Source: Microvirga massiliensis (lineage in GTDB: Bacteria > Pseudomonadota > Alphaproteobacteria > Rhizobiales > Beijerinckiaceae). Taken from it: a stretch of 64,000 nt of DNA. The notes below the pieces were generated by a model. That model did no database searches and was not told where the DNA came from. It saw only the letters and a list, made by a program, of their open reading frames with translations. Positions 18,655-27,714 of this stretch are shown one piece after another (position 1 is the stretch's first letter; each line of letters opens with the position of its first letter). A program made the position numbers and the translations under genes. The DNA lies in assembly GCF_001006805.1 (NCBI RefSeq), contig NZ_LN811350.1, forward strand, positions 842,112-906,111, read 5' to 3'.

Positions 18655-18905
18655 AGTTGAGCGAAGCCATCCAGGAGCGCATTGGTCGACGGGTAGATTG
18701 CTTCGCCTTCGGCTCGCAAAGACGGTGAGGCGGCGGAAAGGGCTGTGCGCATCGCACGCGGCTCGCAATGACGGGTGTTGTTCAGGCGTCACTCCGCTTC
18801 CGGCCGTGCTCATCCCGTAATCACGTCCTCTTCGTCATTGCGAATGAAGTGAAGCAATCTAGTTGCACGACGCCAAAATCTGGATGGCCTCGCGTTCTCG
18901 CAACG
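18655..18905. repeat. dispersed repeat family A, copy 2, plus a degenerate second unit
   Basis: 18655-18760 is an inverted copy of the repeat at 4740-4856 (shared GCGAAGCCAT, AGGAGCGCATTGGTCGA, GGGTAGATTGCTT). A degenerate unit follows at about 18832-18905 with TCATTGCGAATGAAGTGAAGCAATCTAG. The 325-bp gap between yraN and the LysR gene holds this and no gene. Confidence 0.75.
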
Positions 18906-18942
18906 ACGGATCGGATCCGTGCCCGATCGACAACTGCCTTTC

Positions 18943-19827
18943 CTACGCAGCCAGCCTGCGCCCTCCATGGAAGGACATGCGGATATGGCGGGCGAGCTCT
19001 TCGGCGACGGCGCTGATGCGTCCGCGCGGGAGATACAGATTGATCGAGAAAGCTGGGAGACTGGGAAGCCCGCTGGACGGAGGCAGAATTGCGAGCGTTC
19101 CGGGAACGGTGGGCGCTAGCAGGGCCAGCACGGCGAGATCGGCTTGCGCCGTCGCGCATTGCGCTTCCAGATTCGTGATGTCCGAAACGGGACGCCACGG
19201 TATCTCGGCGGCGCGCAACGCCTCGAGAACCGGTGGCCGGAAGGCGCAGACCTTGCAGCCGACGGAGAGCGGAAGCGGCCGGCGCGCATAGGCCTCACCG
19301 CCTGGCGCTCCAGCCCAGACGAGACGCTCCGTTGCAAGACTCTCGCCGTCAGGGCCGCAGCCCAACTCCGTGGTGAGTGTCAGGTCGATGATGCCCTCCT
19401 TCAGCCGCTCCAGGAGTTCGGGGCTCGTCGCGCAATCGAGCGTCACCTCGACATTCGGATAGCTGTGCGCGAAGTCCTTCAGAACCTGCGGGAGATAGAC
19501 GCTCACGAGATCGTGCGGAATGCCGAGCCGGACTTGGCCATCGAAGAGCGGCGTCGTCATGTCGGCCCAGATCTCGTCGTTCAGCGCAAGGAGCCGCTTC
19601 GCACGGCCATACAGGCGCTCGCCAGCCGGCGTCAGGCGCAGACCTTTCCGTTCGCGGGTGAACAGGTCACACCCGAAACTCTCCTCGAGCCGCTTGATCT
19701 GCTGGCTCACGGCCGCCTGCGTAAGATTCAGCACCGCTGCCGCTGCGGTCATGCCGGCCGTATCCGCAACCGCCACGAAGGCTCGCAGGAGTGCGGTGTC
19801 GAGGTTCCGTGACATGATCGATCTCAT
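18943..19827 (-). CDS. LysR-family transcriptional regulator
   Basis: The 294-aa product has an N-terminal winged helix (LDTALLRAFVAVADTAGMTAAAAVLNLTQAAVSQQIKRLEE split at about residues 8-48) and a periplasmic-binding-like effector domain from about residue 95 (GQVRLGIPHDLVSVYLPQVL). Its effector is unknown. It is divergent from a DUF1127 gene across about 200 bp, a pairing I recall from other rhizobia, so it may control that gene. ATGs at 19827 and 19815 are both plausible starts. Confidence 0.92.
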   Translation of the reverse strand: MRSIMSRNLDTALLRAFVAVADTAGMTAAAAVLNLTQAAVSQQIKRLEESFGCDLFTRERKGLRLTPAGERLYGRAKRLLALNDEIWADMTTPLFDGQVRLGIPHDLVSVYLPQVLKDFAHSYPNVEVTLDCATSPELLERLKEGIIDLTLTTELGCGPDGESLATERLVWAGAPGGEAYARRPLPLSVGCKVCAFRPPVLEALRAAEIPWRPVSDITNLEAQCATAQADLAVLALLAPTVPGTLAILPPSSGLPSLPAFSINLYLPRGRISAVAEELARHIRMSFHGGRRLAA

Positions 19828-19836
19828 AATGGGTAA

Positions 19837-19846
19837 TTATCGATAA
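19837..19846. promoter_or_regulatory. AT-rich palindrome next to the LysR start
   Basis: TTATCGATAA is a perfect 10-bp palindrome in an AT-rich patch (GGTAATTATCGATAACATAATC) that stands out from the GC-rich surroundings, 10 bp upstream of the LysR start. It could be an autoregulatory site or part of a promoter; this is inference. Confidence 0.35.
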
Positions 19847-20026
19847 CATAATCAACATTCGTTTCTCTAATGCAAGCCTTTGGGCTAACCTTCTGACATG
19901 GCCGAACCCGGGGAACACCGGGCAACGGCGAAATCCGGAGATTCTTCCCTTCGAACCAGCGGCCGCCGGACTCCGGTCCGGCGAGAGGGGGCGCTCGTTT
20001 CGGAGGGTTTTGCAAAGGAGATGCGC

Positions 20027-20347
20027 ATGTCCTCGATCTCAGACCGCTTGTCCGCGCCGAAGGCTCTTCGGGTTCCTGTTGGGCGTCCGGTGAAGGTGGG
20101 CAGCTGGCTCGATCGCCTCGTCTCGAAAGTCGTTGCGACTTCCACCGTTCTGGTGCGCGAGTGGCAGACTGCACGCGACCTGCGCAGACTCTCCGGGATG
20201 AGTGACGCGATGCTCCACGACATCGGCGTGTCCCGAGGGGCGATCGAGGCCGCGGTGCGGCATGGCCGTGATGCCGCCGCGGCGCCAAGCGCCCCGTCCT
20301 GCGTGGCCTCCCGATTGCCGGCATCGGCGGTAACGGAGTGGCGGTGA
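20027..20347 (+). CDS. DUF1127 (YjiS-like) protein
   Basis: The 106-aa product carries the DUF1127 motif in its middle: WQTARDLRRLSGMSDAMLHDIGVSRGAIEAAVRHG, split over about residues 45-80. Short DUF1127 proteins in alphaproteobacteria are Arg-rich and have been tied to RNA metabolism and phosphate or stress responses. This copy has extended N- and C-terminal parts of low conservation. The start at 20027 is set by AAAGGAG upstream, although the frame is open for 43 codons before it. Confidence 0.85.
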   Translation: MSSISDRLSAPKALRVPVGRPVKVGSWLDRLVSKVVATSTVLVREWQTARDLRRLSGMSDAMLHDIGVSRGAIEAAVRHGRDAAAAPSAPSCVASRLPASAVTEWR

Positions 20348-20396
20348 ATTCCTCCCTGGAGCATGCTGGATCACCAGCATGCTCCATGCGCCGGCG

Positions 20397-21287
20397 CTAT
20401 TTCTCCGTATTCGGTTCCGGCGTGAACACCGTGACCGCGTCAGGCTTGATGCGGAAATGCGCCGGCGTCGACGTGACGATCTCACCGTCCGCATTGACGG
20501 AGCGCGGCTTGCGCGTGGTCACGTGGAACTCCTGCGCGCGTATCGCGCGCACTTCGTTCCAGGCTCCGTGCTCGCCGGTGCGAAACGAGCGTGCCATCAG
20601 GGCGAGCTTCCAGGCGCGCGCGACCTCGAGGCTGTAGAGATCGAGGTGCTGGTCGTCGATGGCAGCCGTCTTCTCGATGGCATTCCCGCCGCCATAGTAC
20701 CGACCGTTGCCCACAGCGATCTGAAGGGTCTTGACCTGTACCGATCCAGTTTCGGCCATGATAGTGGCCCGAAACGGCTTGGCTTGCGCGAGCACCTTCA
20801 GCGCCACGAAAGCATAGCCCAGACGTCCGAAGCGCCGTTTGATGTCTCGTGTGAGCCGTTGAGCGAGCTCTGCCGAGAGCCCGATGCTCGCGACGTTGAA
20901 GAAGGGCTGATCATTCACGAGACCAAGGTCGATGCGGCGGGTATGGCCGCCCGCGATGATCCCGACCGCTGCTTCGAGGTGGTCGGGAATATCGAGGGTC
21001 CGCGCCAGGTCGTTGGCGGTTCCCATCGGGAGGATTCCGAGTGGGAGCTTGCGCTCGATCACTCCGGCTGCAGCGGCATTCATCGTCCCGTCGCCGCCTC
21101 CGACCGCGACGAGATCGACATCCCGCCCCGCTTCCACGATGAGGGGCGAGAGAGCCTCGCGCTGGTTGCATTCCCGAAGGACGGGCTCGATTCCATGCGC
21201 GTGGAGCCGCTCGGCAGCCTCCTCCCCAAGAGTGGCACCGTTGCGGCTGCTGGCGTTTACGATGAGAAGAGCCTTGCGGCGTCGCAT
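20397..21287 (-). CDS. diacylglycerol kinase-family lipid kinase (YegS/DgkB type)
   Basis: The 296-aa product has the DAGK catalytic motif VAVGGGDGTMNAAAAG (about 63-78) and GILPMGTANDLARTL. The YegS-like C-terminal beta domain contains RRIDLGLVNDQPFFNVASIGL. It probably phosphorylates diacylglycerol or a related membrane lipid. The ATG at 21287 is chosen because the nucleotide-fold strand RRRKALLIVNASSR starts there; the frame is open further upstream. It is convergent with the DUF1127 gene and divergent from gshB. Confidence 0.9.
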   Translation of the reverse strand: MRRRKALLIVNASSRNGATLGEEAAERLHAHGIEPVLRECNQREALSPLIVEAGRDVDLVAVGGGDGTMNAAAAGVIERKLPLGILPMGTANDLARTLDIPDHLEAAVGIIAGGHTRRIDLGLVNDQPFFNVASIGLSAELAQRLTRDIKRRFGRLGYAFVALKVLAQAKPFRATIMAETGSVQVKTLQIAVGNGRYYGGGNAIEKTAAIDDQHLDLYSLEVARAWKLALMARSFRTGEHGAWNEVRAIRAQEFHVTTRKPRSVNADGEIVTSTPAHFRIKPDAVTVFTPEPNTEK

Positions 21288-21405
21288 GGGAATCCTGCCG
21301 ATTCCGCCAATGTAAGGCAGCAACGGATTCCGGCCAGAAGCCGGGGGTTGTGTTGCCTTCACGTTGCCGTCGCCCGATAAGGCCGCCCGTTACGGAGATC
21401 TTTCC

Positions 21406-22350
21406 ATGGCTCTCACTGTCGCAGTCCAGATGGACTCGATCCAGCACATCCGCATCGCGGGAGACTCGACCTTCGCGCTTCTCCTCGAGGCGCAGCGACG
21501 CGGCCATTCCCTCCTGCACTACACTCCGGACAAGCTCTCCCTGAGTGGCGGTGCGGTGGTCGCGGCCGCCGAGCCGATCACGGTGCGGGACGAGGAGGGG
21601 AACCACGTCACGATGGGAGAGCCTTCGCGGGTCGATCTCGCCGGCACCGACGTGGTGCTGATGCGGCAGGATCCGCCGTTCGATCTCGCCTACATCACGG
21701 CGACGCATCTCCTCGAGCGCATCCATCCCCGGACGCTCGTCGTGAATGATCCCGCGAATGTCCGCAATGCCCCGGAAAAGATCTTCGTCACGCGCTTCCC
21801 GGAACTCATGCCGCAGACCCTGATCACGCGCGACCGCGCCGAGATCGAGGCCTTCCGGCATGAGCATGGCGAAGTCGTGATGAAGCCTCTCTATGGCGGC
21901 GGCGGCGCCGCGGTGTTCAAGGTTTCGAAGGAGGATCCGAACTTCGGGTCCCTTTTCGATCTCTTTTCCGTCACGTTCCGGGAGCCCTGGGTCGTGCAGC
22001 AATACCTCCCGAAGGTGACGGAAGGCGACAAGCGCATCATCCTGGTCGATGGTGAGGCCCGCGGGGCCGTCAATCGCGTTCCCGCGCCGAACGATATCCG
22101 ATCGAACATGGTTCGCGGTGGTGCCGCCACACAGACGGACTTGTCTCCGCGTGAGCTGGAGATCTGCGAAACGATCGGCCCGCATCTGAAGGAGATGGGC
22201 CTGATTTTCGTCGGGATCGACGTGATCGACGGCCGCCTGACCGAGATCAACGTGACCTCGCCCACGGGCATCCGGGCCATCAAGAAATTCGGTGGACCGG
22301 ATCTGGCTGTGGAAATCTGGGACGTGATCGAGGCAAAGGTCGGCCGCTGA
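21406..22350 (+). CDS. gshB: glutathione synthetase
   Basis: GshB is an ATP-grasp ligase joining gamma-Glu-Cys and Gly. The 314-aa product matches the E. coli-type family in length. Blocks include [26 protein letters not shown] (split), [58 protein letters not shown] and [12 protein letters not shown] with metal and nucleotide ligands. The start at 21406 follows GGAGATCTTTCC. An OsmC-type peroxidase-like gene is convergent with it, so both ends of this block concern thiol redox. Confidence 0.96.
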   Translation: MALTVAVQMDSIQHIRIAGDSTFALLLEAQRRGHSLLHYTPDKLSLSGGAVVAAAEPITVRDEEGNHVTMGEPSRVDLAGTDVVLMRQDPPFDLAYITATHLLERIHPRTLVVNDPANVRNAPEKIFVTRFPELMPQTLITRDRAEIEAFRHEHGEVVMKPLYGGGGAAVFKVSKEDPNFGSLFDLFSVTFREPWVVQQYLPKVTEGDKRIILVDGEARGAVNRVPAPNDIRSNMVRGGAATQTDLSPRELEICETIGPHLKEMGLIFVGIDVIDGRLTEINVTSPTGIRAIKKFGGPDLAVEIWDVIEAKVGR

Positions 22351-22366
22351 AACCCGGCGGCCGCCG

Positions 22367-22876
22367 TCACGCCTTCCGGAGTTCGGCCGCGAGCTCGGGC
22401 CTCCGGTTGAGCGTCTGGAACACCACGCAATAACGCTCGGTCAGCTTCAGGAGCTGGTCGAGCTTCTCTTGGTCGGCATCGGTGTCGACCTCGAAGGTGA
22501 GCCGGATCGACTGGAAGCCTACGAGCGCCGCCTTGTCGACGCCGAGTGTGCCGCGGAAGTCGAGGTCTCCCTCGGCCCGCACCACGCCGCGGCGGAGCTC
22601 GATCTGGAGCGCGGTCGCGACGGCTTTCAGAGTCACGCCCGCGCAGGCGACCAGCGCCTCAAGGAGCATGTCGCCGGAACACAGTTCGGCTCCCGAGCCT
22701 CCCGTCGCCGGGTGAAGGCCCGCGACGGCGAGCGCGCGCCCAGTCTCGACCTTGCAGGCGACGGCCTGATCATCGAGCGTGCCCGAGGCGCGGAGCGTGA
22801 TGAGCGCAGCCTCCGGATTCTCACGATACCGATCCTTCAGGGGCGCCTGCAGGGCGCGAAGCGTTGCTGAATCCAT
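22367..22876 (-). CDS. OsmC/Ohr-family protein
   Basis: The 169-aa product has OsmC family features: GTLDDQAVACKVETGR, the active-site helix CSGDMLLEALVACAGVTLKAVA and the second cysteine block TERYCVVFQTLNRRPEL. Members are thiol peroxidases acting on organic hydroperoxides, or related proteins of unknown substrate. Both reactive-Cys positions appear to be kept. The start at 22876 is chosen at MDSATLRALQAPLK; the 17 codons upstream are not family-like. It lies 16 bp from gshB, convergent. Confidence 0.85.
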   Translation of the reverse strand: MDSATLRALQAPLKDRYRENPEAALITLRASGTLDDQAVACKVETGRALAVAGLHPATGGSGAELCSGDMLLEALVACAGVTLKAVATALQIELRRGVVRAEGDLDFRGTLGVDKAALVGFQSIRLTFEVDTDADQEKLDQLLKLTERYCVVFQTLNRRPELAAELRKA

Positions 22877-22961
22877 GTCACCGATCCCTTTCTGAGACGT
22901 CAGTATACGATTCCGGGAGAAATTCACCGACCGAGACGGGAGCGAGGCGCATTACGCTTGA

Positions 22962-23156
22962 TCACCACCAGAGTGCTGCCGCCTCCTGTCCATGCTCACG
23001 CCGCCTGGACTCTCGCTCGTCCAGCGAACGGTCCAGGGCCTGCAGGACACGCTGAATTGCGGTTTCGAAAGATGGCGCAATCCGATGGCGAGGATGGGCG
23101 AGATCGAGACGTAGTTCGTCGTCGAGCCGGCCGGGTTTCGGACGTATCACGATCAC
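22962..23156 (-). CDS. possible small protein of 64 aa, function unknown
   Basis: A GTG-started frame gives a charged, helix-forming 64-aa product (LDLAHPRHRIAPSFETAI, then QRVLQALDRSLDERESRRRE). I do not recognise it with certainty. It has fair GC-rich third positions but no good ribosome site. It sits in the 518-bp gap between the OsmC gene and glnD; the rest of that gap shows only an AT-rich tandem repeat. Confidence 0.3.
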   Translation of the reverse strand: MIVIRPKPGRLDDELRLDLAHPRHRIAPSFETAIQRVLQALDRSLDERESRRREHGQEAAALWW

Positions 23157-23174
23157 GCGATCGGCAAGACTCTT

Positions 23175-23202
23175 ATTCTTTTTATAGAATTCTTTTTATA
23201 GA
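23175..23202. repeat. 14-bp perfect tandem repeat in an AT-rich island
   Basis: ATTCTTTTTATAGA occurs twice in tandem in a patch of about 65 bp of unusually low GC (about 23165-23230), 190 bp before glnD. The unit includes TTTATAGAA, which could form a promoter -10 region. Its role is unknown. Confidence 0.7.
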
Positions 23203-23394
23203 ACGTGTAATTCTGTAAATAAAACATTGGTTGCTTGTCGGGCTGGTCCGTGTTGCTGCTCACCACCGGGCATGCGACATGGCAGAGTGAGGACGTGCCG
23301 ACGTCGGATCCTTGCGTGATGCTGTTCACCTCGCTCCCGGAGGGCCGTTGATGCCCGCTCGAATGGCGCCCGACGACCGCTTCGCGACACGCCC

Positions 23395-26145
23395 ATGACA
23401 CGCGATTCCGTTCACCCCCTCCTGGAGCGTCTCGGGTCGGAACGGATCCGGGATGCGGCGGCCTTTCGAGCGGCTCTGGTGCCGGAACTCCGCCACTTTC
23501 TCGAGCAAGGGAGAGCGACCGCCGAGGATCGTCTTCTGGCGGAGAAGGACGGACTCGCGTGTGCCCGTCGACTGTCCGGTCTGACGGACGAGGTCGTGTC
23601 GCTGATCTACGACGCCGTCCTTCATCATCTTTACCCGGCCGACAATCCTTCGACCGGGGAGCGTATCGCGGTCGTCGCGACCGGCGGCTATGGACGCGGC
23701 ACGATGGCTCCCGGTTCGGATGTCGATCTGCTGTTTCTTCTTCCCTACAAACCGACAGCCTGGAGCGAGAGCGTCGTCGAGGCAATGCTCTATGTCCTCT
23801 GGGACCTCAGGCTGAAGGTCGGCCACGCAGCGCGTTCGGTGGAGGAGTGCATTCGCGAGGCGCAGGCTGACATGACGGTCCGCACGTCATTGCTCGAGGC
23901 GCGATTCCTGTTCGGCAACGAGGCGCTCTTCGACACGCTGGTGGCGCGTTTCGACAAGGAGATCGTGGCGACGACCGCGCCCGAATTCGTCGAAGCGAAA
24001 CTGAAGGAACGCGATGCGCGGGTCGCGAAAGCCGGCGCATCACGCTATCTCGTCGAGCCGAACGTCAAGGACGGAAAGGGCGGCTTGCGTGATCTGAACA
24101 CGCTGTTCTGGATCGCCAAATACGCCTACCGGATCCGGGAGCCGGAGGAACTCGTTGCGGAGGGGCTCTTCACGATCGAGGAGTTCAGGCTGTTTGCAAA
24201 GTGCGAGGAATTCCTCTGGCGGGTGCGCTGCCACATGCACTTCGCGACGGGACGCGCGGAGGAGCGGCTGACCTTCGATCTGCAGCGCGTCCTGGCGGAA
24301 CGAATCGGCATCTCCGGACGCAAGGGGCTTTCGACGGTCGAGCGCTTCATGAAAGCGTATTTCCTCGTCGCAAAGGAGGTCGGCGATCTGACTGCAATTG
24401 TCTGTTCGGGGCTCGAAGCTCGCCAGGCCAAGCGGCGGCCGATGCTCGATCGTGTCTTCGGACGCTTTCGGCGCCGCCGTCGCGGTACGCTCGAGAGCAG
24501 CGACTTCGTCGTCGACAATGATCGCGTCACAATTCGCAGCGACGATGCATTCGAGCGCAATCCCGTGAACCTGATCCGCCTGTTCTGGCTGGCCGATCGT
24601 CACAATCTTCCGATCCACCCCGATGCGTTGCGCGTTGCGAGTCGTTCGCTCGGGTTGATCGGTCCGTCACTGCGAAAGAATCGTGAGGCCAACCGGCTCT
24701 TTCTCGAAATCCTGACGTCGCGGGATGCGCCAGAGGTGGTTCTGCGACGCATGAACGAGGCGGGTGTGCTGGGGCGGTTCATCCCGGATTTCGGCCGCAT
24801 CGTCGCGATGATGCAGTTCAACATGTATCACCACTATACGGTCGACGAGCACCTGATCCACGCGATCGGTGTTCTAACCGAGATCGAGGCTGGGCGCCTC
24901 GGCGACGAGCACCCGCTCGCCAATCGGATCGTCGGCTCTCTGCGGAATCGGCGCGCGCTTTACGTGGCGCTGTTCCTGCACGATATCGCGAAGGGCCGCC
25001 CGGAGGATCACTCGGAAGCCGGTGCTGCCATCGCCCGCCGTCTGGGGCCGCGTTTCGGACTGGACGAAGCGGAAACCGACACGGCGGCCTGGCTCGTGCG
25101 GCACCATCTTCTCATGTCGACGACCGCGCAGAGCCGCGATCTCTCGGATCCGACGACCATTCGAACCTTTGCAGACGTCGTCCAGACCATGGAACGGCTG
25201 CGGCTTCTGCTCGTGCTCACGATCGCGGACATCAAGGCGGTCGGGCCCGGTGTCTGGACGGGCTGGAAGGGCGAACTGCTCCGCACGCTCTACTACGAGA
25301 CGGAGATGGTGCTGGGCGGGGGCGCCGCCGATATTACCCGATCCGATCGGATCAATCGGGCCCAGGAACGGCTGCGCGCGGCGCTCCCGGACTGGTCGGC
25401 CGAAGAGTTCGAAGCCTATGCGGCGCGTCATTATCCGGCCTACTGGCTCAAGGTGGAGCATCCGCGCCAAGTCATGCAGGCCCGCTTCGTCCGAGAGGCG
25501 GAACGCGCCAACAGGACGGTTGCCGCGTCGACCGAGACCGATCAGTTCCGCGGCGTGACGGAACTCACGGTGCTTTCACCCGACCACCCGAGATTGCTCG
25601 CGATCATCACCGGCGCCTGTGCGGCCGCCGGTGGCAATATCGTCGATGCACAGATCTTCACGACGGCGGACGGCATGGCGCTCGATACAATTGTCGTCTC
25701 GCGGGCCTTCGAACTCGACGAGGACGAACTGCGCCGCGGCGAGCGGATCGCCCTTGCAATCGAGCGTGCCCTACGCGGAGAGGTTAAGATCGCCGATCTT
25801 GTGGACAGCAAACGGCCCGGTAAGGAGCGGACACGGCCCTTTCACGTGCCGCCGGACGTCACGATCGACAACTCGCTCTCGACTCGCCAGACGGTCATCG
25901 AGGTCTCGGGTCTCGATCGTCCGGGACTGCTCTATGATCTCACTACGGCGCTCGGCCGGCTGAACCTCAACATCGCCTCGGCACATATCGCGACGTTCGG
26001 TGAAAAGGCCGTCGACGTCTTCTATGTCACGGACCTAACGGGGACGAAGGTGAACCACCCGGGCCGCCAGGCCGCAGTTCGAAGGACTCTGCTCGAGGTG
26101 TTCGAGCGTGAGGGCCACGAGCATCTACAGCGGCGCTCGGCATGA
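23395..26145 (+). CDS. glnD: bifunctional PII uridylyltransferase / uridylyl-removing enzyme
   Basis: GlnD senses glutamine and uridylylates or deuridylylates PII proteins, steering nitrogen metabolism. The 916-aa product has the nucleotidyltransferase motif GGYGRGTMAPGSDVDLLFL (about 98-116), the GlnD helical linker, and an HD domain with LHDIAKGRPEDHSEAGA. Two C-terminal ACT domains begin at VTELTVLSPDHPRLLA and VIEVSGLDRPGLLYDLT. The length is typical for alphaproteobacteria (about 930). The ATG at 23395 is used. grpE follows 169 bp later. Confidence 0.97.
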   Translation: MTRDSVHPLLERLGSERIRDAAAFRAALVPELRHFLEQGRATAEDRLLAEKDGLACARRLSGLTDEVVSLIYDAVLHHLYPADNPSTGERIAVVATGGYGRGTMAPGSDVDLLFLLPYKPTAWSESVVEAMLYVLWDLRLKVGHAARSVEECIREAQADMTVRTSLLEARFLFGNEALFDTLVARFDKEIVATTAPEFVEAKLKERDARVAKAGASRYLVEPNVKDGKGGLRDLNTLFWIAKYAYRIREPEELVAEGLFTIEEFRLFAKCEEFLWRVRCHMHFATGRAEERLTFDLQRVLAERIGISGRKGLSTVERFMKAYFLVAKEVGDLTAIVCSGLEARQAKRRPMLDRVFGRFRRRRRGTLESSDFVVDNDRVTIRSDDAFERNPVNLIRLFWLADRHNLPIHPDALRVASRSLGLIGPSLRKNREANRLFLEILTSRDAPEVVLRRMNEAGVLGRFIPDFGRIVAMMQFNMYHHYTVDEHLIHAIGVLTEIEAGRLGDEHPLANRIVGSLRNRRALYVALFLHDIAKGRPEDHSEAGAAIARRLGPRFGLDEAETDTAAWLVRHHLLMSTTAQSRDLSDPTTIRTFADVVQTMERLRLLLVLTIADIKAVGPGVWTGWKGELLRTLYYETEMVLGGGAADITRSDRINRAQERLRAALPDWSAEEFEAYAARHYPAYWLKVEHPRQVMQARFVREAERANRTVAASTETDQFRGVTELTVLSPDHPRLLAIITGACAAAGGNIVDAQIFTTADGMALDTIVVSRAFELDEDELRRGERIALAIERALRGEVKIADLVDSKRPGKERTRPFHVPPDVTIDNSLSTRQTVIEVSGLDRPGLLYDLTTALGRLNLNIASAHIATFGEKAVDVFYVTDLTGTKVNHPGRQAAVRRTLLEVFEREGHEHLQRRSA

Positions 26146-26258
26146 TTTTGGAGCCTTCGTTGAAGGCAGGCACGGCTCTGCTGCCGGACTGGCCGGCGGA
26201 GGTGCCTCTATGGCCGGAGCATCCGAGCGCCCATTCTCCGAGATGCGTTGGGCCCATG

Positions 26259-26287
26259 CTTGATTTGCCTCTGCTCAGACCTGATAT
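26259..26287 (+). promoter_or_regulatory. candidate RpoH (sigma-32) promoter for grpE
   Basis: CTTG (26259-26262), an 18-bp spacer and CTGATAT (26281-26287) match the alphaproteobacterial heat-shock pattern CTTG-N17/18-CYTATNT at all but one core base. It lies 28 bp before the grpE start. The same spacing occurs upstream of dnaK. Confidence 0.55.
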
Positions 26288-26314
26288 CAGTGCTGAACCT
26301 CCCCAGCAGACCGG

Positions 26315-26944
26315 ATGATGATGAAGCCGAACGATACGGACGCGACACCCATGAACCTCGAGAACCCGGAGGAGACGACCTCCGGTGAGGCGCCAGGGAA
26401 CGGCGCCGCTGCACCGGAAGTCGATCCGGTCGCTTCGCTCGAGGCCGAACGCAACGACCTCAAGGACAGGCTCCTGCGCACGCTCGCGGATATCGAGAAC
26501 ATGCGCCGGCGGACCGAGCGCGAAGTGGCGGATGCCCGCGCGTACGGGATCACGAACTTTGCCCGGGACATGCTAACCGTCGCAGACAACATCCAGCGGG
26601 CGCTCGAAGCCGTTCCTGCCGAGGCACGCGAGAGTGCCGACGGGCTACTGAAGGGCCTCGTCGAGGGAATCGAGCTCACCGAGCGCGAGCTGCTGAGGAC
26701 CCTCGAGCGCCATGGCGTCCGCAAGCTCGACCCGGAGGGGCAGAAGTTCGATCCGAACCTCCACCAAGCGATGTTCGAGGTCCCGAATCCGGACGTGCCG
26801 ACCGGAACCGTCGTGCAAGTCGTCCAGCCGGGCTACGTGATCGGGGAGCGGGTGCTTCGTCCGGCGATGGTCGGCGTTTCGAAAGGCGGCCCGAAGAACG
26901 GAAACGGGTCGCCTCAATCCGCGCCATCCGAACAGGCCTCCTGA
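26315..26944 (+). CDS. grpE: nucleotide exchange factor GrpE
   Basis: GrpE releases ADP from DnaK in the chaperone cycle. The 209-aa product has a disordered acidic N-terminus, a long coiled coil (about 45-90, [29 protein letters not shown]) and the C-terminal beta domain with [31 protein letters not shown] split over about 150-180. It is followed directly by a strong terminator at 26963, so it forms its own unit. Usual partners dnaK and dnaJ are 5-7 kb away on the other strand. Confidence 0.96.
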   Translation: MMMKPNDTDATPMNLENPEETTSGEAPGNGAAAPEVDPVASLEAERNDLKDRLLRTLADIENMRRRTEREVADARAYGITNFARDMLTVADNIQRALEAVPAEARESADGLLKGLVEGIELTERELLRTLERHGVRKLDPEGQKFDPNLHQAMFEVPNPDVPTGTVVQVVQPGYVIGERVLRPAMVGVSKGGPKNGNGSPQSAPSEQAS

Positions 26945-26962
26945 GGTCCGGATCCACTGTTC

Positions 26963-26998
26963 AAGCCGGCTCCGTGATCACGGAGCCGGCTTTCTTGT
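26963..26998 (+). terminator. rho-independent terminator of grpE
   Basis: A 30-bp perfect palindrome (26963-26992, AAGCCGGCTCCGTGA and its complement) is followed by TTCTTGTTG. It lies 20 bp after the grpE stop. Confidence 0.85.
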
Positions 26999-27048
26999 TG
27001 AGGCCACCGCCTGTCCGACGGCGAGCTGGACCTGCCTCCCCGGAATGA

Positions 27049-27702
27049 TCACGCTCGGCTTTGGGTTACGCGGCGAAGCGTCAGATTGATGCGGCCTCCG
27101 GCCGGCAGCAGCGCTCGCGTGGTGGCTTGGTCGAGAAGGAGCCGGGAGCTGTCGGGGATGATCCGGTCGACGCCGTGAAAGATCAGGCGGGACGCGCCGC
27201 CGAACACGATGGCATCTCCCGAGTTCAGCCTGATCGATCGGGTCGGTGAGTTCCGCTCGAGGCCTCCGATCCGAAAAAGGGCCGTGTTGCCGAGCGACAG
27301 GGACACGACCGGCGCATCGAGATCTTCCTCGTCGCGATCCTGGTGAAGTCCCATCCGGGCGCGATCGTCATACAGATTGACGAGGCAAGCCTCCGGGGGA
27401 GGCGGGTATGCCGCGAGTTCGGCCCAGGCCTTCAGGAGAATGTCCGGTATTGGGGGCCAGCGCTCGCCCGTGACCGGATGCATGGGCTGGTAGCGATAGC
27501 CGCTTTCGTCGGACACCCAGCCGAGCTCTCCACAATTCGTCATCCGAACCGAGAACGGCTTGGCCGTCCGCGGCATGCGCGGCGTGAAGGGCGCCGCCGC
27601 CCGGAAGACCCCCTCGAGCTGCGCGAGGAGGCCGGCCTGCGCGGTCCGGTTTAGGTAATCCGGGTAATAGACGAGGCCGACGGCCAGAGTCAGGGCAGCC
27701 AT
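27049..27702 (-). CDS. alkB: AlkB-like 2-oxoglutarate/Fe(II) DNA dealkylation dioxygenase
   Basis: AlkB proteins oxidatively remove methyl groups from N1-methyladenine and N3-methylcytosine. The 217-aa product has the iron-binding HxD in MGLHQDRDE, the distal His in LIFHGVDRI and the 2-oxoglutarate/product-binding RINLTLRR near the C-terminus. The substrate lid MTNCGELGWVSDESGYRY matches bacterial AlkB (MSNCG.LGWV.D..GYRY). The length agrees with E. coli AlkB (216 aa). It lies 12 bp upstream-adjacent to gpmA in the same direction but is metabolically unrelated. Confidence 0.94.
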   Translation of the reverse strand: MAALTLAVGLVYYPDYLNRTAQAGLLAQLEGVFRAAAPFTPRMPRTAKPFSVRMTNCGELGWVSDESGYRYQPMHPVTGERWPPIPDILLKAWAELAAYPPPPEACLVNLYDDRARMGLHQDRDEEDLDAPVVSLSLGNTALFRIGGLERNSPTRSIRLNSGDAIVFGGASRLIFHGVDRIIPDSSRLLLDQATTRALLPAGGRINLTLRRVTQSRA

Positions 27703-27714
27703 CGGGCCTGGCCG

